A DNA stretch of 21,559 nt from Bordetella parapertussis (GTDB lineage: Bacteria; Pseudomonadota; Gammaproteobacteria; Burkholderiales; Burkholderiaceae_C): positions 1-21,559 of the forward strand of contig CAMBSK010000036.1 in the NCBI GenBank assembly GCA_945870575.1, read 5' to 3'. Below, one piece after another: positions 5,780 to 14,404 of the stretch. The translations under genes and the position numbers were made by a program. The notes beneath the pieces are model-generated. The model was not told the origin of the DNA. It was given only the letters and a program-made list of their open reading frames with translations, and did not search any database. Within the stretch, counting starts at the first letter, position 1; every line of letters starts with the position of its first letter.

Positions 5780-6934
5780 ATGCAACTTACCCATGAACAC
5801 GAAGAACTTAAGCGCAACCTCCAGCGGTTTATCGTTGACGAAATCAACCCGCATGTGGACGAATGGGAAGCCGCCGAAATATTTCCTGCGCATGAGGTGT
5901 TTGGCAAACTCGGTGCCTTGGGCTATTTGGGCCTGACCAAGCCCCAAGACTACGGTGGCAGCGGTCTGGATTATTCGTACAGCGTGGTGATGGCGGAAGC
6001 CTTGGGGCACATCAGTTGCGGCGCATTGCCCATGGCCATCGGGGTACAAACCGACATGGCCACACCCGCTTTGGCGCGGTTTGGTTCGGCGGCGCTGTGC
6101 GAAGAATTTCTGGCCCCCGCCATCAGCGGCAAGGCCGTGGCATGTATCGGCGTGTCCGAACCACATGCCGGCTCCGATGTTTCAGCCATCAAAACCACAG
6201 CACGCAAAGACGGTGGCGACTACATCATCAACGGCGGCAAGATGTGGATCACCAACAGCTTGCAAGCCAATTGGATGTGCTTGCTGGCCAACACCAGCGA
6301 AGGGGCCGCACACAAAAACAAAAGCCTCATCATTGTGCCCATGGACATGCCGGGTATCACTCGCGCCAAAAAAATCCGCAAGATCGGCATGATGGCCAGC
6401 GACACCGGCGTGATCCATTTTGACGACGTGCGTGTGCCGCAACGCAACCGAATTGGTGAAGAAGGCATGGGCTTTACCTACCAGATGATGCAGTTTCAAG
6501 AAGAACGTTTGTGGGCTGCCGCCAATGCGATTCAGGGGTTGATGAACTGCATTGACCAAACCATCGAATACACCCGCGAAAGAAAAGCATTCGGTAAGTC
6601 TGTATTGGACAACCAAGTCGTACATTTCACCTTGGCTGAATTGAAAACCGAGATCGAATGCCTGCGCGCCCTGACCTACATGGCCACCGAACATTACATT
6701 GAAGGCAAGGATGTGACGGAATGGGCATCCATGGCCAAACTCAAAGCAGGTCGTTTGCTGCGCAGTGTTCCGGATGCGTGTTTGCAGTACTGGGGCGGCA
6801 TGGGCTTTACCTGGGACAACCCGGTTTCACGGCTGTACCGCGACGGCAGATTGGCGTCCATCGGTGGCGGTGCCGATGAAGTGATGCTGGGCATCATCAG
6901 CAAATACATGCACACCTTGCCCTTGCGTGCTTGA
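5780..6934 (+). CDS. atuD: AtuD-like citronellyl-CoA dehydrogenase (acyl-CoA dehydrogenase)
   Basis: A 384-residue FAD-dependent acyl-CoA dehydrogenase, the usual family length. It has the N-terminal helical domain, then GVSEPHAGSD (124-133) and the middle beta domain, then YTRERKAFG (264-272). In medium-chain enzymes the catalytic Glu sits in an IYEGT motif; here that position reads SIGGGADE (360-367), so the base is missing there. Instead a glutamate occurs in QFQEERL (Glu242), the place used by isovaleryl-CoA dehydrogenase. This arrangement suits 3-methyl-branched substrates such as citronellyl-CoA. The start at 5780 has a good GGAG site and gives a normal N-terminus. It lies 20 bases after atuC and four bases before the chosen atuE start. 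A methyl-branched acyl-CoA other than citronellyl-CoA cannot be excluded. Confidence 0.85.
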   Translation: MQLTHEHEELKRNLQRFIVDEINPHVDEWEAAEIFPAHEVFGKLGALGYLGLTKPQDYGGSGLDYSYSVVMAEALGHISCGALPMAIGVQTDMATPALARFGSAALCEEFLAPAISGKAVACIGVSEPHAGSDVSAIKTTARKDGGDYIINGGKMWITNSLQANWMCLLANTSEGAAHKNKSLIIVPMDMPGITRAKKIRKIGMMASDTGVIHFDDVRVPQRNRIGEEGMGFTYQMMQFQEERLWAAANAIQGLMNCIDQTIEYTRERKAFGKSVLDNQVVHFTLAELKTEIECLRALTYMATEHYIEGKDVTEWASMAKLKAGRLLRSVPDACLQYWGGMGFTWDNPVSRLYRDGRLASIGGGADEVMLGIISKYMHTLPLRA

Positions 6935-6938
6935 GGCC

Positions 6939-7724
6939 ATGCTGAAACTCGAGCAACACCTCACGCACTGGGTAATGTGGTTGGATGCGCCATCCACCCG
7001 CAATGCATTGACCGCTGACATGGTGCAAGCTATGCGTGATGCATTGACGGCTATCGCGGATCACCCACACTTGCGTGCCGTGGTGTTGCGAGGCGTGGGT
7101 GGGCATTTTTGTGCCGGTGGTGACTTCAGCAGTTTTCAAGGGCTGATGGCCACGCCAGCACCCGCACACGGCACTGACCCAATTGCCACTGCCAACCGTG
7201 CATTTGGCCAATTACTGCAACAACTACAAAGCTGTGAAGTCATGACCCTCGCCGTGGTGCAAGGTGCGGCCATGGGCGGTGGCTGCGGTTTGGCCGCTGC
7301 ATGCGACCTGGTGCTGGCTGATCACAGCGCTGTGTTTGGCACGCCTGAACTTGGCTTGGGCTTGCCACCCGCGCAAATTGCCCCTTTCTTGCAAATGCGT
7401 TTAGGCACGCAACGCAGCATGAACATGCTTTTGCACACCCAGCGTCTGAATGCACAGCAAGCTAGTCAACTGGGTTTGGTCGATGAGCTGACCGATGATG
7501 TGGACGCGGCTTTGCACGCATGGACACAGCATTGGCAACACGCTGAACCAGCGGCGCTACGATCCACGGTGCAAATTTTGCGCAAAGGCCAGCCGAACTC
7601 ACAGACCAATGCGACGCTGGACTTTGCCGCCGATCGGTTTGCCCGCAGTTTGCGCAGCGGCACCGCCGCTGAAGGCTTGTCCGCGCGACAAGCCAAACGC
7701 TCTGCCCGCTGGACATTGCCATGA
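6939..7724 (+). CDS. atuE: AtuE-like enoyl-CoA hydratase (isohexenylglutaconyl-CoA hydratase)
   Basis: A crotonase-family hydratase of 261 residues from the ATG at 6939; a GTG at 6927 would add four residues and overlap atuD. Oxyanion-hole segments are FCAGGD (57-62) and QGAAMGGGCGL (108-118). The second catalytic glutamate is present in TPELGLG (Glu137). The position of the first glutamate of classical hydratases is Gly117, as I recall for LiuC/AtuE-type hydratases that act on glutaconyl-CoA derivatives. The predicted role is hydration of the carboxylated intermediate made by AtuC/AtuF. Its stop overlaps the atuF start (ATGA at 7721-7724), which implies translational coupling. The start codon choice is uncertain because neither candidate has a well-spaced ribosome binding site. 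Confidence 0.82.
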   Translation: MLKLEQHLTHWVMWLDAPSTRNALTADMVQAMRDALTAIADHPHLRAVVLRGVGGHFCAGGDFSSFQGLMATPAPAHGTDPIATANRAFGQLLQQLQSCEVMTLAVVQGAAMGGGCGLAAACDLVLADHSAVFGTPELGLGLPPAQIAPFLQMRLGTQRSMNMLLHTQRLNAQQASQLGLVDELTDDVDAALHAWTQHWQHAEPAALRSTVQILRKGQPNSQTNATLDFAADRFARSLRSGTAAEGLSARQAKRSARWTLP

Positions 7725-9757
7725 GCCAAACTTTGAAGCGCTTTGACCGCGTGCTGATCGCTAACCGTGGAGAAATCGTGACGCGTGTGGCCCGCAGCGC
7801 ACACGCCATGGGTTTACAAACTGTCGCGGTCTATTCGAATGCTGACCGCTTGTCGCCACACCTCCACAGTTGCAACACAGCGCTGTGCATTGGCGGCGAA
7901 CATGCCTTGGACAGTTATCTGGCTGTGCCTAAATTACTGCAAGCTGCCAAAGACAGTGGTGCCAATGCCGTGCATCCGGGATATGGCTTTTTGTCTGAAA
8001 ACGCAGCATTTGCCCAAGCCGTGTCAGACGCGGGTTTGGTGTGGATTGGCCCACCGCCTTCGGCCATGCGTACCATGGGGGACAAAGCGCAGGCGAGGCG
8101 ACACATGCAAGACGCAGGCGTGCCGGTGTTGCCCGGCAGCCGTGACGCCAGCACCGATAAGGCTGCACTGATGCAAGAGGCTCATACGCTTGGTTTTCCG
8201 CTTATGGTCAAGGCCAGTGCCGGTGGTGGCGGTCGGGGCATGCGGTTGGTGCTGCAAGCCAACGAACTGCAAACTGCCCTTGAAAGCGCCATGCAAGAGG
8301 CGCAGGCTGCATTTGGCGATGGCCGCTTGTTGCTAGAGCGAGCGTTGTTGTCGGCACGCCATGTGGAAGTTCAATTGCTGGCAGATGCACACGGGTATGT
8401 AGTGCATTTGGGAGAACGTGATTGCACGGTACAGCGACGGCATCAAAAGTTGATTGAAGAAGCGCCGTCACCCGCCGTAGATGGCGCGTTACGCAGGCAA
8501 CTGGGCAACGCGGCAGTAAAAGTGGCTCGCACTGTCGGCTACCAAGGTGCGGGCACGGTTGAGTTTTTACTCGACACCAACCCCAGCCGACACCAGAAGT
8601 TTTATTTCATGGAAATGAACACTCGACTTCAAGTGGAGCACCCGGTCACCGAAGCATTGGTAAATGAGGATTTAGTGCATTGGCAATTGCGTCTGGCTAT
8701 GGGCGAAACGTTGACACTGAACCAAGATGACCTGCTGCAACGCTTTGAGCGTGGCGGACACGCCATAGAAGCGCGTTTGTGCGCAGAAGACCCGCAGCAG
8801 CAACACATGCCGCAAAGCGGCACGCTGTTGTATTGGCAAGCGCCTGCCGGTTTGCGTTGTGACGCTGCGTTGGTCAGTGGCCAGCCTATCAGTTCTTTTT
8901 ACGACTCAATGCTGGGTAAGTTGATCGCACATGCACCCACCCGTGAACAGGCGGCTTTGGTTTTGGCCGACGGGCTGGAACGCACGGTCTGTTTGGGTGT
9001 CGCGAACAACAGCGGGTTTTTGGCGCAAGTGCTGCGAAGCGATGTGTTCTTGCGGGGTGAATTCAATACCTCGGTCTTGCTCACCAACTTGAAACACTTC
9101 CCCGAACCTGCCAGGCCAATACATTTGCATGCCATCGCCGCGCTGGTGGTGGCTTGTGTGCCGCGCCATGCGGATGCGACACCTTCAGCCGCTTGGTGGA
9201 ATTGGCACAGCAGTGGTCATGTCGCCATGCATGTACCGCTGCGCATAGGCGGTCAATTGCAACATTGGCAAGTGCGTATGCAGCAACATGTGTGGCTGGT
9301 CAGCCAAGGTGATGATGCTTTTGAACTCGGCGATTTACAACTGCTGCCCGCCATCACAGCCTCACCCGGTTTGGACCCCTATGCCATGGCTAAAGGCCGC
9401 TTGCAGTTAAAGCTCAATCGCCAGCCTGTGCAACTGTTTTATGCCTGGTCTGCAGGTGAACTCTGGCTGCAACTCGGTGGCGATCAATGGATGGTCGAGG
9501 ATGCCCGCTTAAAGCCCACGGCACAGTCGCAATCTGCAGTGAGCAACCAAGTACAAGCCCCCATGCATGGTCGAGTGGTGCGGATGGAAGTGGTGGTCGG
9601 TGACGCGGTCAAATCGGGTCAGTTGCTGCTGGTGATGGAGGCCATGAAAATGGAACACCATTTGCATGCGCAAATGAACGGCACCGTGCAAACCGTTAAT
9701 GCCAGCCAGGGTATGCAGGTGTCAAGGGGTCAGACGCTGGTGCAACTGACCCCTTGA
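7721..9757 (+). CDS. atuF: Acyl-CoA carboxylase alpha subunit: biotin carboxylase with biotin carrier domain
   Basis: A 678-residue biotin-dependent carboxylase subunit, the size expected for AtuF/LiuD proteins. The biotin carboxylase N-domain begins with FDRVLIANRGEI. The ATP-grasp glycine loop is KASAGGGGRGM (164-174). Further active-site segments are HVEVQLLAD (214-222), GERDCTVQRRHQK (231-243) and MEMNTRLQVEHPVTE (297-311). A less conserved linker follows (about 450-600), then a biotinyl domain near the C-terminus with the acceptor lysine in MEAMKME (Lys643). It carboxylates its own biotin using ATP and bicarbonate and passes CO2 to the beta subunit encoded at 4173. It is the last gene of the operon; a strong stem overlaps its stop codon, and the convergent livK stop lies nine bases on. 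Confidence 0.88.
   Translation: MSQTLKRFDRVLIANRGEIVTRVARSAHAMGLQTVAVYSNADRLSPHLHSCNTALCIGGEHALDSYLAVPKLLQAAKDSGANAVHPGYGFLSENAAFAQAVSDAGLVWIGPPPSAMRTMGDKAQARRHMQDAGVPVLPGSRDASTDKAALMQEAHTLGFPLMVKASAGGGGRGMRLVLQANELQTALESAMQEAQAAFGDGRLLLERALLSARHVEVQLLADAHGYVVHLGERDCTVQRRHQKLIEEAPSPAVDGALRRQLGNAAVKVARTVGYQGAGTVEFLLDTNPSRHQKFYFMEMNTRLQVEHPVTEALVNEDLVHWQLRLAMGETLTLNQDDLLQRFERGGHAIEARLCAEDPQQQHMPQSGTLLYWQAPAGLRCDAALVSGQPISSFYDSMLGKLIAHAPTREQAALVLADGLERTVCLGVANNSGFLAQVLRSDVFLRGEFNTSVLLTNLKHFPEPARPIHLHAIAALVVACVPRHADATPSAAWWNWHSSGHVAMHVPLRIGGQLQHWQVRMQQHVWLVSQGDDAFELGDLQLLPAITASPGLDPYAMAKGRLQLKLNRQPVQLFYAWSAGELWLQLGGDQWMVEDARLKPTAQSQSAVSNQVQAPMHGRVVRMEVVVGDAVKSGQLLLVMEAMKMEHHLHAQMNGTVQTVNASQGMQVSRGQTLVQLTP
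9722..9757. terminator. 12-bp perfect stem at the convergent atuF/livK junction
   Basis: TCAAGGGGTCAG (9722-9733) pairs perfectly with CTGACCCCTTGA (9746-9757) around a 12-base loop. The right arm includes the atuF stop codon. Both convergent transcripts would fold it. Neither strand has a U-run directly 3' of the stem (the A/T-rich ATAAAAATAT lies on the plus-strand 3' side), so termination would not be a textbook intrinsic type. It may instead protect mRNA 3' ends. Confidence 0.5.
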
Positions 9758-9766
9758 ATAAAAATA

Positions 9767-10927
9767 TCAATCTAATTTGAAATAGTCCGAAATGATTTTC
9801 CATTTGCCGTCTTGAATTTGCGACAAGCGCGAACGGTTGGAACTCAAATGCACGGTAGGCGTGAACTTGCCCTCGGGGCCATCAAAAATATCAGGTGGAA
9901 TGGTCATGGTGTCCATGGCCTTGACAAAACTGTCGGTCGTTAAATTGGGACCGGCTTTTTGTGCGCCACGAATGAACGCATCCACAATGAGGTAGCCATA
10001 AACAGAAAAAACGGTGGGATCGTCGCCAAATTTGGTTTTGTATTTGTTGGCCCAAAACGCAATAGGCTTAGAGGCTGCGTCAAGGTACGGATGCTGTACG
10101 GTCATGGTGGCGTACATACCGTCCATGGCCTTACCACCCAGCTTGTGGATCAAGTCGGTGTATGCCGCGGCCGAACCGATGAACAACGGGTTAAAGCCGG
10201 TTTTGCGGGACTCTGCAATGGTTCCCACGGTTTCGCGGATGATGGTGCCCAACACCACCAGTTCGCAACCTGCAGATTTCATTCGCGCCACTTGCGAAGA
10301 AAAATCGGTGGCACCGCGTTTGTAAGACGTTTTTTCGGTGAACTCCAAATTGACAGTCTTCAAACCCGCCTCAGCGCCACGCAATACCTCGAGTCCAAAT
10401 TCATCGTCTTGGTGAATGGCGCATACCTTGGAGAGTTTCTTTTCCTTGACCAAGCTGGGCACTGCGGCACGCATCTGATCGAAGTAAGTGGCGAAAGAAG
10501 CGTATTTCAGGCGGTTGAAAGGCTCGTACATTTCTCGCGCTGCGGTCACAGGCAAGAAATTGATGATATTCTTTTCAAATTGCACCGGCATGGCGGCGTT
10601 GTTTTGTGCCGTACCGATATGCCCTGCCATGATGAAAATTTTGTCTTGATTGACGAGTTTTTGTGCAGCCAGCACCGCGCGTTTGGGGTCGTAACCAGAG
10701 TCTTCGGTCAAGAGCTTCAATTTGCGGCCGTGGATGCTGCCCTGCTCATTGAGTTCGTCAATACGCAGCTGCATGCCGTATCGCACAGCCTTGCCATAAC
10801 CGGCGAGAGGGCCGGACAAATCTTGGATCGTGCCGATCACAATCAGGTCTTTGCTGACGCCTTGCTGTTGCGCCCATACGGGTGTCAAGCCAAGTGCCAA
10901 CATAACAGTGAGCAGTTGTTTTTTCAT
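9767..10927 (-). CDS. LivK-type periplasmic substrate-binding protein of ABC importer
   Basis: A 386-residue periplasmic binding protein of the branched-chain amino acid/amide family. The N-terminus MKKQLLTVMLALGLTPVWA is a signal peptide, with likely cleavage after Ala19. The mature start (VIGTIQDLSGPLAGYGKAVRYG) and the middle block (INFLPVTAAREMYEP) are typical of type I LivK/AmiC-like folds. Members of this family bind amino acids but also aromatic and branched acids in betaproteobacteria, so the ligand cannot be read from sequence. Being the last gene of an operon with the permeases, ATPases and an acyl-CoA ligase, opposite the atu genes, suggests a terpenoid carboxylate ligand. It lies 25 bases after the ligase gene and has a GGAG-type site just before its ATG. 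Confidence 0.85.
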   Translation of the reverse strand: MKKQLLTVMLALGLTPVWAQQQGVSKDLIVIGTIQDLSGPLAGYGKAVRYGMQLRIDELNEQGSIHGRKLKLLTEDSGYDPKRAVLAAQKLVNQDKIFIMAGHIGTAQNNAAMPVQFEKNIINFLPVTAAREMYEPFNRLKYASFATYFDQMRAAVPSLVKEKKLSKVCAIHQDDEFGLEVLRGAEAGLKTVNLEFTEKTSYKRGATDFSSQVARMKSAGCELVVLGTIIRETVGTIAESRKTGFNPLFIGSAAAYTDLIHKLGGKAMDGMYATMTVQHPYLDAASKPIAFWANKYKTKFGDDPTVFSVYGYLIVDAFIRGAQKAGPNLTTDSFVKAMDTMTIPPDIFDGPEGKFTPTVHLSSNRSRLSQIQDGKWKIISDYFKLD

Positions 10928-10952
10928 GGTGTGGTCTCCTGTGATCCGAAGG

Positions 10953-12821
10953 TCAATGGGTGGAAGAGGAATACATCGAATCGATCAAATCTTTATATTT
11001 GTTTTCAACAAACTTGCGCTTGAGTTTCATGGTGGGAGTCAACTCGTCGTCTTCGGCTGTCAACTGCGTGTCGAGCAAACGGAATTGTTTGATTTGCTCG
11101 ACACGGGCGAACTTGGTGTTCACCTTGTCAATTTCAGCTTGTATCAGCGACTGTACTTCAGCGGCGCGGGTCAAACTGGCGTAGTTTGAAAACGGCACAT
11201 CACGGTCCTGTGCGAACTTCTCGACGTTGTCCAAATCAATCATGATGATCACCGACAAATAGGGGCGCTTGTCGCCAATCACCACCGCATCGGTCACATA
11301 TGGCGAAAACTTCAATTCGTTTTCCCATTCGCTGGGTGTGATGTTTTTACCTCCCGCCGTGATGATAATGTCTTTCATGCGGTCGGTGATTTTGAAAAAG
11401 CCTTGCGCATCCACACCGCCGACGTCGCCAGTGTGCAACCAACCCTCAGCGTCAACGGTTTCAGCGGTTTTCTCGGGCTGGTTCAAATAGCCCATGAACA
11501 CATTAGGGCCGCGTATTAGCAATTCATGAGTCTGCGGATCGACCTTGACTTCGTTGTACACACAGGCTTTGCCGATTGAACCCAGCACGATTTGGTCAAA
11601 CGGCATAAAGGTTGACGCACCGCCTGACTCGGTTTGCCCCCAGATTTCCAACATGGGAACACCCAATGCCAAATACCAGCGCACTAACTCCGGCGAGATT
11701 GGCGCCGCACCTGTGCCCAAAAACTTGGCGCGGTGAATACCCATCATGCGACGAACATTGTTTAAGCAAGTCATCCGCGCGAGATGGAAGCACAATTTCA
11801 ACCAAAGAGGCACGCTTTGTTGCTGTAACACGCGTACGGCCACGGCATGGCCACAGGCCAACGATGCGCGGTAAATGGCTTGTTGAAAGATACCTGCTTC
11901 TGCAATCGCAATCGTCACGGCTGAATAAAACTTTTCCCACACACGCGGCACTGCAAAAAACAAGGTTGGCGCAATCTCGCGGACATTTTCAGGAACAGTA
12001 TCCGGATTCTCTACAAAATTCAAAATGGCACCGCCGTATATGCACGAGTACATGCCACCTATTCTTTCAGCGATATGGCACAAGGGCAAAAACAGCATGC
12101 GTTCATCACGGTGGTCTTGCGCTAAATACAAGCTGTAACCCCGCATGGTGTATACCATGCCGGCATGGCTGTGCATCGCTCCTTTGGGCTTGCCGGTGGT
12201 GCCTGAGGTGTAAATCAAAATCGCCAGGTCTTCGGGTTTTCGGCTGACGCGGCGACGCTCGAACAAACCGGGCTGCGTGCGTTCGTATTGGCGTCCTTGT
12301 TCACGCAAGGCGTCCAAGCTGACCACCATGGGGTCGGCATAACGGGTTAAGCCTTCGGTATCGATCACCACAATCAGTTTGAGCAACGGCAACTGCGATC
12401 GGGTCAACAAGGCTTTGTCGAGTTGCTCTTCGTCTTCGACAAACAGCACAGTCGTGCGTGAGTCTTCGCACAAATATTGCACCTGTGACACCGAATCGGT
12501 CGGATAGATACCGTTGGACACACCACCGGCTGATAACACCGCCATGTCAGCGAGCACCCATTCCAGTCGGGTGTTTGACAGTATGGAGGCGCAGTCACCG
12601 ATGTCAAAACCGTGGGCCATCAAGCCCATGCTGATTTGCCGCACGGCTTCACCGGCTAGCTGCCAGCTCCAGCTTTGCCAGATGCCGAATTTTTTCTCAC
12701 GCATCATCAACTGCGGTCCACGTGCTGTCACGCCGTTCCAAAAAATATCGGTGATCGTATCCCCTGGCATCATGATGTCATTGGTGCCTTTGAGCCTGGT
12801 GGTGTCCCATAAAACACTCAT
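10953..12821 (-). CDS. Long-chain-type acyl-CoA synthetase (AMP-forming), AtuH-like
   Basis: A 622-residue AMP-forming acid-CoA ligase. It makes an acyl-adenylate from a carboxylic acid and ATP and transfers the acyl group to CoA. The P-loop-like motif YTSGTTGKPKG is at 204-214, the adenine-binding WGQTES at 394-399, and HTGD at 463-466. Lys492 in the GGKNITP motif is close to, but distinct from, the A10 lysine. The length and the DRMKDIIITAGGKNITP block match the FAA1/long-chain subgroup rather than short-chain ligases. GGAG lies seven bases before the ATG. The gene is embedded between livF (3-base gap) and livK, so uptake and CoA activation are made from one transcript. By context it probably activates citronellate/geranate-like acids, matching the role proposed for AtuH; substrate is inferred. 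Confidence 0.85.
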   Translation of the reverse strand: MSVLWDTTRLKGTNDIMMPGDTITDIFWNGVTARGPQLMMREKKFGIWQSWSWQLAGEAVRQISMGLMAHGFDIGDCASILSNTRLEWVLADMAVLSAGGVSNGIYPTDSVSQVQYLCEDSRTTVLFVEDEEQLDKALLTRSQLPLLKLIVVIDTEGLTRYADPMVVSLDALREQGRQYERTQPGLFERRRVSRKPEDLAILIYTSGTTGKPKGAMHSHAGMVYTMRGYSLYLAQDHRDERMLFLPLCHIAERIGGMYSCIYGGAILNFVENPDTVPENVREIAPTLFFAVPRVWEKFYSAVTIAIAEAGIFQQAIYRASLACGHAVAVRVLQQQSVPLWLKLCFHLARMTCLNNVRRMMGIHRAKFLGTGAAPISPELVRWYLALGVPMLEIWGQTESGGASTFMPFDQIVLGSIGKACVYNEVKVDPQTHELLIRGPNVFMGYLNQPEKTAETVDAEGWLHTGDVGGVDAQGFFKITDRMKDIIITAGGKNITPSEWENELKFSPYVTDAVVIGDKRPYLSVIIMIDLDNVEKFAQDRDVPFSNYASLTRAAEVQSLIQAEIDKVNTKFARVEQIKQFRLLDTQLTAEDDELTPTMKLKRKFVENKYKDLIDSMYSSSTH

Positions 12822-12824
12822 GCG

Positions 12825-13598
12825 TTATCTCCAGGTTTTCTTCTTTTTCCAGCGCCGCTCGTCACGCGCACCGGCTTCTTTCAGACCCAGGTAAAACTCT
12901 TTGATGTCGTCCTTTTCGCGCAAGCGCTCACAGGTGTCTTCCATCACGATGCGTCCTGACTCCAACACAAACCCGTAGTCCGCCACGTTCAATGCCATGT
13001 TGGCGTTTTGCTCAACCAGCAGCATGGTGGTGCCGCGCTCCCGGTTAATACGCAGCACAATTTCAAAAATCTCTTGGGTGAGTTTGGGCGACAGCCCAAG
13101 GCTTGGCTCATCCAACAAGATCATTTCGGGATTGCCAAGCAGCGCACGTGCAATCGCTAGCATTTGTTGTTGGCCACCAGAGAGCAAGCCCGCAGGTTGC
13201 GCAGCACGCTCGCGCAAAATCGGAAAGTAGTTGAATGCGGTTTCCATGTCTCGCGCAATGCCGTCGCGGTCACTGCGTGTGTAAGCGCCCATCACCAAGT
13301 TGTCACGCACTGACAGCAAAGGAAAAACCTCACGCCCTTCGGGTACTTGCACCAAACCGCGTTGAACAATCCGCGCTGGATCCATGGCCGTGATGTTTGC
13401 ACCATTGAAAAATATCGTGCCTTTGCGCGGGTCCAAAATGCCTGAAATGGTTTTGAGCACCGTGGATTTGCCCGCGCCGTTCGAGCCCAATACGGTGGCG
13501 ATTTGTCCGCGCTGAACACTGAGGCTGACACCACGAATGGCGCGCACAGGCCCGTACGCGCTCTCGACATTGTTGAGTTGCAAAACGGTGTCGCTCAT
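12825..13598 (-). CDS. livF: LivF-type ABC transporter ATPase
   Basis: A 257-residue nucleotide-binding subunit of a Liv-type importer, cytoplasmic face. Walker A is GSNGAGKST (38-46), the signature LSGGQQQ is at 139-145 and Walker B MILLDEP at 159-165. The VPEGREVFPLLSVRDNL segment identifies the LivF rather than LivG subgroup. The C-terminus ends in a very basic tail (RRWKKKKTWR) that is unusual in length for LivF. The start overlaps the livG stop by four bases (ATGA on the minus strand). It pairs with the LivG ATPase to drive the LivHM permease. Confidence 0.9.
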   Translation of the reverse strand: MSDTVLQLNNVESAYGPVRAIRGVSLSVQRGQIATVLGSNGAGKSTVLKTISGILDPRKGTIFFNGANITAMDPARIVQRGLVQVPEGREVFPLLSVRDNLVMGAYTRSDRDGIARDMETAFNYFPILRERAAQPAGLLSGGQQQMLAIARALLGNPEMILLDEPSLGLSPKLTQEIFEIVLRINRERGTTMLLVEQNANMALNVADYGFVLESGRIVMEDTCERLREKDDIKEFYLGLKEAGARDERRWKKKKTWR

Positions 13599-14404
13599 GC
13601 CGCCCCGTTTGTTTCACGTTTGAAAGCGGACACATCCAAGGTACCACCCAAATAGGCCTCGATCACTGCCGGGTGTGATTGCACTTGCGCTGCCGTGCCG
13701 ACAGCCAGCACCTCGCCTTGGTTCATGGCCAGCACACGGTCGCTGACCTTGGACACCAAACTCATGTCGTGCTCCACCATTAACACGGTAATGCCTAGAT
13801 CTTTTTGTATATCTTGGATCCAAAACGCCATGTCAGCGGTTTCTTCCATATTCAGACCCGAGGACGGCTCATCGAGCAACAGCAATTGTGGTTCGGTGCA
13901 CAGCGCTCTGGCGAGCTCCACTACTTTGCGAATGCCATAGGGCAAGCCCGCCACCATAGTGTCGCGGTAATGTTGCAAGTCAAGGAAATCGATCACCTCC
14001 TCGACTTTGCGGCGGGTCAAAATTTCCTCTGCACGCACCGAGGGGAGAAACAACATTTGCTGCCAAAACCCGGTATGCCTGTGCACATGCCTACCAATCA
14101 ATAAGTTTTGTAGCACGGACGCATGTTCAAAGAGTTCGATGTTTTGAAAGGTACGCGCTATGCCGGCGGCCGCCACTGAATGTGCGGGCATGTCGTTCAA
14201 AGCGCGTCCTTGGTAGGTCAGGTGACCCGAGGTGGGCGTGTACAAACGGCTGATCAAATTGAACACCGTGGTTTTGCCCGCGCCGTTGGGCCCGATCAAG
14301 GTGAAAACTTCGCCTTGTTGCACCTCGAAACTTACTTTGTTCACGGCCAGCACGCCGCCAAAGCGAACGCTCAATTCGTGGGCGCTGAGTAGAATGTCAC
14401 TCAT
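13595..14404 (-). CDS. livG: LivG-type ABC transporter ATPase
   Basis: A 269-residue nucleotide-binding subunit. Walker A is GPNGAGKTT (38-46), Walker B LLLLDEP (174-180). The signature is the divergent LPYGIRK (154-160), which is characteristic of LivG (usually LPYGxQR) and replaces the LSGGQ of LivF. ARTFQNIELF at 83-92 is the LivG Q-loop region. The start overlaps the livM stop (ATGA, 14404-14401) and its stop overlaps the livF start, so translation is coupled on both sides. Confidence 0.9.
   Translation of the reverse strand: MSDILLSAHELSVRFGGVLAVNKVSFEVQQGEVFTLIGPNGAGKTTVFNLISRLYTPTSGHLTYQGRALNDMPAHSVAAAGIARTFQNIELFEHASVLQNLLIGRHVHRHTGFWQQMLFLPSVRAEEILTRRKVEEVIDFLDLQHYRDTMVAGLPYGIRKVVELARALCTEPQLLLLDEPSSGLNMEETADMAFWIQDIQKDLGITVLMVEHDMSLVSKVSDRVLAMNQGEVLAVGTAAQVQSHPAVIEAYLGGTLDVSAFKRETNGAA

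Noticed and set aside
4173..9757. Leucine (liu) degradation cluster with methylcrotonyl-CoA carboxylase
   Set aside because: AtuA, its C-terminal domain, the PECR-like SDR and the pocket glycine in the beta subunit fit the atu set better. A broader or mixed substrate range remains possible.
9959..11023. A 354-codon open frame on the plus strand opposite livK
   Set aside because: livK on the other strand has a signal peptide, family motifs and operon context; the antisense frame shows no motif and crosses the livK start.
11612..12247. A 211-codon plus-strand frame opposite the acyl-CoA synthetase
   Set aside because: It is antisense to conserved ligase motifs, with no recognisable domain and biased composition.
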